From the NCBI GenBank assembly GCA_040757115.1, contig JBFLYA010000022.1:1-29608 (forward strand): a stretch of 29,608 bases of DNA. Direction: 5' to 3'. This DNA is from a bacterium (GTDB taxonomy: Bacteria > UBA9089 > CG2-30-40-21 > SBAY01). The position numbers were made by a program, and so were the translations under genes. The notes under the pieces were generated by a model, which saw only the letters and a list, made by a program, of their open reading frames with translations, made no database searches and was not told the origin of the DNA. Within the stretch, counting starts at the first letter, position 1, and each line of letters opens with the position of its first letter. Below are positions 23,517 to 29,608 of the stretch, piece after piece.

Positions 23517-25650
23517 ATTTTTCAATCTCTGAGAAATTGGCTATTTTTAAAAATAAACCGGCTATCATCGCCAATAACGCCAGTCTGTTCTTTCGTAACT
23601 CCTTATCCTCAACCATCACCATGACCTCATCAAAGAAATTATCAATTGGTTGGCGAAGTTGGGCTAATGTCCATAGATAGTTTGAATAATCCTTTTTTAT
23701 CAGATAAGATTCTAATTCTTCTTTAATCTTTAGATAAACAGCATAAAGATTTTTTTCAGAATCTTCTACAAATAATTCCTTTCTGACTTCTGATTTGTGA
23801 GTTTTGATTTCTGTTTTCACGATATTCATTGCTCGTTTAAAGGCAATAATTAGTGGTTCAAAGTCAGCGGTTTTAGAAAATTTTGATAAAGCATCAGCCC
23901 TCTGGAGCACATCCAGAATATCATCTACACCTACGGATAATAAGCCTTGAGCTTGACTTGAAGTTACTATCCCTGGTTGTGAAAACATACCATTTATCAA
24001 TATATTTTGCAATCTCTGGGTTAAAAAGGTTAACACCTCAATCGCTACCTTTTCTTTATCTCTTTTTATCTTACCCTCTAATAAAATCAAGGCATAGTCA
24101 ATTAATTCCCGTAAAGATAAGGGAGGAATAGATGGGGTTGCGGGAATTTTAAAAAACTCAGCCGCTAAAATATTAATTATTCCCTGTGCCTGTCTTCTAA
24201 GTGCATACGGGTCTTCAGAACCACTCGGGATTAATCCAACACTAAAACAACCCACGATTGAATCTATTTTATCAGCAAGGCTCACGATGCTTCCAGTTAG
24301 GGTTTGTGGTAAAACCCCATCTGCCGAAGTCGGTAAATAATGTTCCCAGATTGCTCTGGCAACATCTTTATCTTCACCCGAACTAAGGGCATAGTAATAG
24401 CCCATTATTCCTTGAAGTTTCGGGAACTCGCCAACTATTTCTGTGGATAAATCTGCCTTTGCCAGTAATGCCGCCCGACTTGCCTTTGCGGTATTCTCTG
24501 GGGCTATTTTTTTCGAGATAAACTCGGCTAATTTTACAATTCTAAGTGTTTTCTCATAAACCGTGCCCAAATCCTCCTGCCAGACCCTTTCTTTTTCCTC
24601 CTCTAACCGTGATTCTAATGAAATCTTCTTATCTTGACTAAAAAAGAAAAAAGCATCGGATAGTCTTGCCGAAAGCACCCGCTCATTCCCTGCACGAATA
24701 ATATTGAGCGTATCCTTAGTCACCTTTTCAGGATTAGTATTGGCGATGACTAAGAAATTTGGCAAAAAGTTATTTTCTTTATCGACAAGATGAAAATACC
24801 GTTGATGTTCGCGCATTGCCGAAACTAATACCTCTGGTGGTAATTTTAAGGATTCTTTCGCAAAGTTTCCCACAACCATCGTTGGATATTCTACTAAATA
24901 GACAACCTCATCTAATAATTCATCAAGTTGCGGGGCAAGGCAATTATTATCTTCACAATATGCCTTTATCTCATTGAGAATCATTGCTCGCCTTTTCGCC
25001 TGGTTCACGATGACAAAATTTTCCTTGAGTTTATCTTCATATTCAGCCGGATGATTAATTTTAATCACCCGGTTCGATAAAAATCGATGTCCATAAGAAA
25101 TATTATCTGATTTCATACCGCTGAGTTCAAATTTTAGTTTCTCTTCACCCAAAAGGGCTAATATCCAGCGGACAGGTCGGGCAAAATAGAAATTTTTATC
25201 CTGCCAATACATCGATTTCGGGAAGGAGATAGATTTGATAATTTCCAGGAGGATTTTAGTTAAAACCTCTTTAGTTTCCTTGCCTGGCATTGTTTTATGT
25301 GCCAGGATATAGATACCTTTTGGTGTCTCTTTAAATTTTAATTCTTCTACGGCGATTCCTTGACTTCTGGCAAAGCCTATCGCGGCTTGAGTAGGTTTTC
25401 CGTCGGTGTTAAAAGCCGCATTCTTAGGCGGACCAATTGTTTCTGAAACTAAATCCTTTTGTCTTGAGGCGACCTCCTGAACATACAGCACTAATCTTCT
25501 TGGTGTGCCATAACTAAAAATACCCTTCTGTTCAATTCTTTCTTCTTGAAAAGCCGTATTGGTCAGGTTTTTTAACTGCTCCAGCGCCGGGGGAATATAT
25601 CTTGCAGGTATCTCTTCTGTGCCTATTTCTAACAACAAATCTTTATTCAT
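23515..25650 (-). CDS. glyS: Glycyl-tRNA synthetase beta subunit
   Basis: Beta chain of the bacterial alpha2-beta2 glycyl-tRNA synthetase, which charges tRNA-Gly in the cytosol. The 711-residue protein opens with LLLEIGTEEIPARYIPPAL and contains segments typical of the family, such as VRWILALLGEEKLKFELSG, REHQRYFHLVDKENNFLPNF and GSEDPYALRRQAQGIINIL. The C-terminal anticodon-binding helices end in FFDEVMVMVEDKELRKNRLALL. Length is normal. The alpha gene (glyQ), often adjacent, is not in the window. The ATG at 25650 lacks a Shine-Dalgarno but lies nine bases after a -10 box, so the mRNA is probably leaderless. Its stop overlaps the end of a repeat arm. Confidence 0.95.
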   Translation of the reverse strand: MNKDLLLEIGTEEIPARYIPPALEQLKNLTNTAFQEERIEQKGIFSYGTPRRLVLYVQEVASRQKDLVSETIGPPKNAAFNTDGKPTQAAIGFARSQGIAVEELKFKETPKGIYILAHKTMPGKETKEVLTKILLEIIKSISFPKSMYWQDKNFYFARPVRWILALLGEEKLKFELSGMKSDNISYGHRFLSNRVIKINHPAEYEDKLKENFVIVNQAKRRAMILNEIKAYCEDNNCLAPQLDELLDEVVYLVEYPTMVVGNFAKESLKLPPEVLVSAMREHQRYFHLVDKENNFLPNFLVIANTNPEKVTKDTLNIIRAGNERVLSARLSDAFFFFSQDKKISLESRLEEEKERVWQEDLGTVYEKTLRIVKLAEFISKKIAPENTAKASRAALLAKADLSTEIVGEFPKLQGIMGYYYALSSGEDKDVARAIWEHYLPTSADGVLPQTLTGSIVSLADKIDSIVGCFSVGLIPSGSEDPYALRRQAQGIINILAAEFFKIPATPSIPPLSLRELIDYALILLEGKIKRDKEKVAIEVLTFLTQRLQNILINGMFSQPGIVTSSQAQGLLSVGVDDILDVLQRADALSKFSKTADFEPLIIAFKRAMNIVKTEIKTHKSEVRKELFVEDSEKNLYAVYLKIKEELESYLIKKDYSNYLWTLAQLRQPIDNFFDEVMVMVEDKELRKNRLALLAMIAGLFLKIANFSEIEK

Positions 25651-25659
25651 TCTGAAGAT

Positions 25660-25688
25660 ATTTTACTATACTTTTATATTTCTGTCAA
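25660..25688 (-). promoter_or_regulatory. Promoter of glyS, predicted leaderless
   Basis: Minus strand: TTGACA (25688-25683), a 17-base spacer, TAAAAT (25665-25660), then nine bases to the ATG at 25650. This is exactly the geometry seen at 2585-2613 and 12384-12412. Confidence 0.7.
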
Positions 25689-25780
25689 TAAAAATCAAGT
25701 GATTATTGTAATGGGTGAGTTATTTGGGTGAATAGTTATACCCAAATAAATTGAGTTTGCAAATATTTTGCTCTAAAAAG

Positions 25781-26133
25781 GGATCAAGGATTCGAGTAAC
25801 CGTTCACCGCAGAGACACAGAGACGCAGAGAAAAAATTAAAAACTATTTACCAGACGCAGAATTCCATCACGGATTTTCATCAGTGCAAGCTTTTGAGGA
25901 CCGACATATCATGATTGATTAACAAATTTGGTTTTGATGTCCTATGTAGGACAATAATTGCATCAATAATCTTTTCTGTTATCTGATTTATTTCCATGTC
26001 TTCTCTGTTCCTCTGCGTCTCTGCGGTGAATTACCACCTGAACGGTTACGGATTCGAGGGGGCAAGGATTCAAGTGCTTGAAAAATAAGGTGTTCACTCG
26101 ACCCCTGGATCCCTTGACCCCTTGAATCCTTTC
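25781..26133. repeat. Outer inverted repeat (GGATTCAAGG family) split by an insertion
   Basis: The left arm begins at 25781 (GGATCAAGGATTCGAG) and resumes at 26059 (GGGGCAAGGATTCAAGTG) after the inner element. The right arm (about 26096-26133) has CACTCGACCCCTGGATCCCT followed by TGACCCCTTGAATCC. The arms are built from degenerate 9-10-base units. This accounts for much of the 25651-26169 gap, which holds no gene. Confidence 0.65.
25797..26049. mobile_element. CGCAGAGA-family inverted-repeat element with 9-bp flanking duplication
   Basis: The left end is TAACCGTTCACCGCAGAGAC; the right end is the reverse complement of a related arm, finishing CACCTGAACGGTTAC. GGATTCGAG occurs directly on both sides (25788-25796 and 26050-26058), as expected of a target-site duplication. 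The 253-base element has no gene. Its centre includes GTCCTATGTAGGAC and an ATGATTGATTA segment. No transposase is encoded, so movement would be in trans. Confidence 0.7.
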
Positions 26134-26169
26134 AAGAAAGTTTTTGCAAACCTGTTTTCTTTGAGTATA

Positions 26170-26895
26170 CTACCCATCATTCTTCAGAGTCTCTTTGAGC
26201 ATTGCCAAAAGCCGATTAGTATCTATGGGCTTTTCTATCCAGCCATAGAAGCCCATCTTCAAGGCATCCTTAATTACTGATTTAAGTGGTTTATCCAGCA
26301 TTAGCATAACCACGACATCCTGGTCGATTTTCCGAACCTCTCTAAATATCTCCAGACCATTCATATCAGGCAAACCATAGTCTAAGAGGATAATATCATA
26401 CTCCTTCTCCCGGACGCGAGCGATAACTTCCTCTCCATTTTTAGCCTCATAGACGATATATTTTTTACCTTCAAGAAAAATCTTGAGTTCCTGTCGCATC
26501 CTTTCGACATCATCGGCAATAAGGACAACTCTCTTTTTAGATTTCAGCACGGATTCAATTTGTTCTAAAAGTTTCTCTATATCAAATGGTTTATGGATAC
26601 AGGCATAAGCCCCTTCCTTAAGTGCTTGATTAATCAAATCTTCAACTGCAAATCCAGTCATCATCAGGACACGAACCCCTGGGATTATTTCTTTTATTTT
26701 CAGGAATACCTCCACACCGTTCATATCTGGTAGTCTGATATCGAGGAGGCAGAGGTTATATGTAGTTTTTCTGACTTTCTCTATTGCCTCATACCCGGAT
26801 TGGGCATAGTCAACCTCATAGCCCGAAATCTCCAGAATTCGTTTTACGATAAATCCCAGGTCTTTTTCGTCATCAACAATTAATATTTTTGCCAT
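26170..26895 (-). CDS. Tandem-receiver response regulator without output domain
   Basis: Cytoplasmic two-component protein of 241 residues with two receiver domains. The first (3-118) has the acidic pair Asp8-Asp9, phosphoacceptor Asp52 (LLDIRLPDMNG), Thr80 and Lys102. The second (122-241) has Asp128-Asp129, Asp172 (LLDYGLPDMNG) and Lys222, but Leu200 replaces the conserved Thr/Ser, so its signalling may be altered. There is no DNA-binding or enzymatic domain, so it may act in a phosphorelay or by protein contact. The ATG at 26895 is chosen because GGAGGAG lies about eight bases upstream; the longer frame adds repeat-derived residues. The kinase gene upstream on the same strand (27399-29423) is the likely partner, separated by about 500 bases of repeats. 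Confidence 0.9.
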   Translation of the reverse strand: MAKILIVDDEKDLGFIVKRILEISGYEVDYAQSGYEAIEKVRKTTYNLCLLDIRLPDMNGVEVFLKIKEIIPGVRVLMMTGFAVEDLINQALKEGAYACIHKPFDIEKLLEQIESVLKSKKRVVLIADDVERMRQELKIFLEGKKYIVYEAKNGEEVIARVREKEYDIILLDYGLPDMNGLEIFREVRKIDQDVVVMLMLDKPLKSVIKDALKMGFYGWIEKPIDTNRLLAMLKETLKNDG

Positions 26896-26922
26896 TTTTG
26901 ATGCTCCTCCCATTAAAAAATT

Positions 26923-27390
26923 GTAACTGTTCACCGCAGAGACGCAGAGAAACAGAGAAAATAAATCAGATAACAGAAAAGATTATTGAGACAATCTCTA
27001 CAAATATATCGCTCCTCTGGAGCTAATTATGATTGATAGATGGATTCTTCTATAAACATGTCATTCCTACGGAACTGTTTTTATCGCCAATCTAAGATAA
27101 AGAAGTGTTACCCACAAATACTAACTTGACAAGGCACTATTGTCGTGTTGAACAAATAACGCACGGAATTTGATTTTGGTAACTGGTGATTGGTAACTGG
27201 TAATTAAATACCGTTCGGCTGAGCTCAGGACGAAACTATTTAACCAATTACCAGTTACCAGTTACCAATTATTCGTTTGCAGGTTATGAAATCTGATGAT
27301 GCCCCGTGCAAAACTTACTCAACACGACAATAGTGAATCTGCAAATAGATTTTATTTTTTCTCTGCGCCTCTGCGTCTCTGCGGTGAATA
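26923..27390. repeat. CGCAGAGA-family inverted element split by the fold-back element
   Basis: The left arm (from 26923) reads GTAACTGTTCACCGCAGAGA and continues to about 26992, matching in reverse complement the right part of 25797-26049. The right arm (27361-27390) is CTCTGCGCCTCTGCGTCTCT then GCGGTGAATA, lacking the final GTTAC. Between them are two CTCC-type small palindromes (GCTCCTCTGGAGC near 27011 and ATTCCTACGGAAC near 27064) and the complete fold-back element at 27135-27335. This fills the gene-free stretch 26896-27398. Confidence 0.7.
27135..27335. mobile_element. MITE-like fold-back element, copy 2 with perfect 17-bp ends
   Basis: CACTATTGTCGTGTTGA (27135-27151) and TCAACACGACAATAGTG (27319-27335) are exact reverse complements. 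The 201-base body closely matches 15369-15547, including the inner GGTAACTGGTAATT/AATTACCAGTTACC pair, and has one extra TGGTAACTG-type unit. There is no coding potential and no clear flanking duplication. Confidence 0.8.
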
Positions 27391-27398
27391 ATCTCTCC

Positions 27399-29423
27399 CT
27401 AAATCGGCAGAAATACCACAAATGTTGTTCCCTTCCCAACTTCACTCTCTACCTCTATCCTGCCCTGGTGTGCCTCAATTAAACGCTGGCAGATAGCCAG
27501 ACCCAGACCTATTCCTTTGCCTCTGCTGGTATAAAATGGCTCGAATATCTTGCTTATATCCTCTCTGGATATGCCTTTGCCCATATCCGAGATGCCTATC
27601 TTGATAAAATCTCCCTCTCTTTCACTTTTTACCTTTAACTTTTTACTCTTAGCTTCTCTCATTGCCTCAACCGCATTCTTCACCAGATTAACCAGCACCT
27701 GACGAATGCGGTCAGAATCCACATTAATCTCCGGCAGGTCGCTGGCTAAATTTTGCGTTACCTCGATATTAAAAAGGAATTTTGTCGGGAGTTCCTTTAT
27801 TGCCTCCTTGATTAATTCATTCACCTGGCACTTAGTCGTTTTCAACTCAAGTGGCTTTGAGAAATTCAGCAGGTCATTGATAAACCCGGTTGCTCTTCCT
27901 ATGGCATTATCCATCTGCTGGATAGTCTGCTGGGCATCAATATCCTCTTTGTGAGTCATCTTCAGATAGTATAGTCCTGATTTGATGACCTGTAATGGAT
28001 TTTTTACCTCATGAGCGGCCTCAGCGGCAATCTGGGCTGTGGCGGCTAATTTTTCTGTCTCTATCAGTTTTTTTTGTAACCTCTTTCGTTCGGTGATGTC
28101 GTGAAATATCCCCTGAATTGTTGGCTTTCCCTGAATTAAAGTCACAGAGGTGGTGATGCTCACCGGGATTATCTTCCCTGATTTAGTGATTACCTCTGCC
28201 TCATCATCAACCCAGCCCTTATGTTCGATATGTTTGCGAAACATCTCTGCGTAGTATTGTGCCTTTTCTGGTGGATGAACTGTGGTTTGATGTGAGCCTT
28301 TAATTTCGCTCTTTTCTTTCTCTAAAAGAACCTCCGCAGATTTGTTACACTCAAGTATTATACCTGTTTGCGGGTCTGCCCAGAAGATAGCATCCTTTGC
28401 GTTCTCAAAGGCTAACCTAAATTTCTCTTCGCTCTCCGCAAGTGCTTTCTCTGTCCGTTTGTGCTCCATAATCTCGTTTCTTAGTTCCACAGTTTGTTCT
28501 TCTACCAATTCCTCAAGGTGCTCGGTATGTTTTTCTAATTCTTCCTCCATCCATTTCTGCCTGGTGATGTCACGGGCAATACCAACCAGACCAATGATAT
28601 TACCGTTATCCTCAAACTGAGGAACCTTTATTGCTTGAAACCAGTATTTTCTTCCATCCACATCGGTCATATGCTTGGTGATTTCTTGAGGTTTGCCAGT
28701 TTTGAAGACTGTCTGGTCATCTTCGACATTCTTTTTTGCTTCTTCTGGGTCTTGCATCAATTCAAAATCGTTTTTCCCAATTACTTCTTCACGGGAAAGA
28801 CCAAAAGCCTCTAACGCCTTATTATTGGCAATAATATACCTGCTCTCTAAGTCTTTAAAGAAGATGGCATCATGAGCAGATTCCACCATAGATTGGTATA
28901 ACTTTAGTCTTTCCTCTGATTGTTTCAGTTTTTGATGTGATAAGCATCCTTTAAGGGAAATAGTAAATTCAGAGATAATATCACAGAGTTGAGAAGGTTT
29001 TTCTTTTTCAAATGGAGTTTCTTTGGCTAATTTTAAGAATCCCAGATTGTTGAGGCTATAAACAGCAAAAGCCTCTTTTTCTATCTCTTTCTCGGTAACA
29101 ACCTGAGAGAAATCAGGTTCACATGAGGCAACTGTCCAGAATTTTCTGCCTTCCAGGAGGGTAAAGAGGGGATGATTAAGGGGTAGTCTGGTCTCTTTCA
29201 CTCGAAACTCTGGATAGGCATAGATTAAAGAGGCGTATTCCTTGTCCTCTTTATCCAGATATTCGTTTTTTATCCAGATTGAGGCAAATCCAAGATTTTG
29301 TCGAGACATAAGTGCCTTTAAGAATATGGCACAGTTTTCTTTTAAATCCAGGGACTTACCAATAGAAAGAGCCAACTCGTAAAGCATAAAAATATCTTTT
29401 AGGACTTTTGATTTATTATTCAT
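27399..29423 (-). CDS. PAS sensor histidine kinase
   Basis: Soluble (no membrane helix seen) two-component sensor kinase of 674 residues. A GAF-like N-terminal domain (about 10-160) is followed by PAS 1 (about 176-288; IFFKDLESRYIIANNKALEA), a coiled coil (about 289-332), PAS 2 (about 333-448; DAIFWADPQTGIILECNKSA) and HisKA with phospho-acceptor His471 in EAAHEVKNPLQ. The ATPase domain (about 564-674) has the N box with Asn583, DMGKGIS and RGKGIGLGLAICQRLIEAHQ. I start at the ATG at 29423, which has AAGGAGG six bases upstream; the frame extends 28 codons further without support. A Lys/Ser-rich stretch (SKKLKVKSERE) sits between the N and G1 boxes. The tandem-receiver regulator downstream is the probable partner. 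Confidence 0.92.
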   Translation of the reverse strand: MNNKSKVLKDIFMLYELALSIGKSLDLKENCAIFLKALMSRQNLGFASIWIKNEYLDKEDKEYASLIYAYPEFRVKETRLPLNHPLFTLLEGRKFWTVASCEPDFSQVVTEKEIEKEAFAVYSLNNLGFLKLAKETPFEKEKPSQLCDIISEFTISLKGCLSHQKLKQSEERLKLYQSMVESAHDAIFFKDLESRYIIANNKALEAFGLSREEVIGKNDFELMQDPEEAKKNVEDDQTVFKTGKPQEITKHMTDVDGRKYWFQAIKVPQFEDNGNIIGLVGIARDITRQKWMEEELEKHTEHLEELVEEQTVELRNEIMEHKRTEKALAESEEKFRLAFENAKDAIFWADPQTGIILECNKSAEVLLEKEKSEIKGSHQTTVHPPEKAQYYAEMFRKHIEHKGWVDDEAEVITKSGKIIPVSITTSVTLIQGKPTIQGIFHDITERKRLQKKLIETEKLAATAQIAAEAAHEVKNPLQVIKSGLYYLKMTHKEDIDAQQTIQQMDNAIGRATGFINDLLNFSKPLELKTTKCQVNELIKEAIKELPTKFLFNIEVTQNLASDLPEINVDSDRIRQVLVNLVKNAVEAMREAKSKKLKVKSEREGDFIKIGISDMGKGISREDISKIFEPFYTSRGKGIGLGLAICQRLIEAHQGRIEVESEVGKGTTFVVFLPI

Positions 29424-29537
29424 CCAAAACCTCCTTACCATTTCTCGCCTGGAGTTCTGCAACACTAAGAAACTGTAGTTCTTAAGCGGGTATTCTCCAA
29501 AAATCAAAATGCAAAAAGCAAATATAAAAATTACATA

Positions 29538-29600
29538 TCAAAATGTAAAATTATCTCTTTCCTTTCAGCGTTAAAATACTTGAAGCAAAGATATTACCAA
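29538..29600. repeat. 63-bp perfect repeat, copy 2
   Basis: Identical and co-oriented with 23093-23155. It lies upstream of the kinase gene beside ATCAAAATGCAAAAA-type AT-rich sequence and may continue past the window edge in altered form. Confidence 0.85.
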
Positions 29601-29608
29601 ATTCCTCC

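Overview
The window is AT-rich, densely coding chromosomal DNA from a bacterium with a diderm (Gram-negative-type) envelope. The signs are an alpha-2-macroglobulin paired with PBP1C, MltG, MurJ, a two-gene-type glycyl-tRNA synthetase beta chain, a Wzy/WaaL-type O-antigen ligase and a FliK-like protein. Several families of short inverted repeats litter the intergenic spaces. That style is common in uncultivated candidate-phylum genomes, but I cannot assign a phylum from the sequence alone.

Layout. 1-2613: a minus-strand O-antigen ligase/TPR protein with its promoter. 2640-3950: a decayed GxxExxY gene between inverted repeats, then mltG. 3977-12290: a promoter, a giant alpha-2-macroglobulin, an inserted four-helix-bundle (23S IVP-like) gene of different base composition, and pbpC. 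12384-17528: a FliK-like protein, a DHH/CCA-adding fusion, a ~180-bp fold-back repeat, murJ and mgsA. 17688-18581: a one-polypeptide MNT-HEPN (MntA-HepT type) toxin-antitoxin protein on the minus strand. 18713-22968: a minus-strand deoxysugar operon (glycosyltransferase remnant, FdtA-type ketoisomerase, NDP-hexose 2,3-dehydratase, Gfo/Idh/MocA oxidoreductase, DegT aminotransferase). 22950-23516: a repeat-filled gap. 23515-25688: glyS and its promoter. 25690-26169: nested repeats. 26170-29423: a tandem-receiver response regulator and a PAS histidine kinase, separated by another nest of repeats.

Functional threads. MltG, PBP1C with alpha-2-macroglobulin, and MurJ all serve peptidoglycan synthesis, trimming or defence. 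The ligase and the deoxysugar operon serve surface polysaccharide. The kinase and regulator form a likely two-component pair.

Most notable observations. (1) Three unrelated first genes share an identical geometry, TTGACA-N17-TAnnnT-N9-ATG, with no Shine-Dalgarno, which predicts leaderless mRNAs. Most other genes carry good Shine-Dalgarno sites. (2) Intergenic elements built from inverted arms of 9-10-bp tandem repeats share the terminus GTAAC(T/C)(A/G)TTCA although their arms differ. One carries a GxxExxY gene, one is flanked by a 9-bp direct repeat that looks like a target-site duplication, and some are nested. (3) The IVP-like gene carries the same decamer repeat upstream, inside and, inverted, downstream of itself. 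(4) The MNT-HEPN fusion has a strong internal ribosome-binding site exactly at the HEPN domain start, so a free toxin could be made from inside the fused gene.
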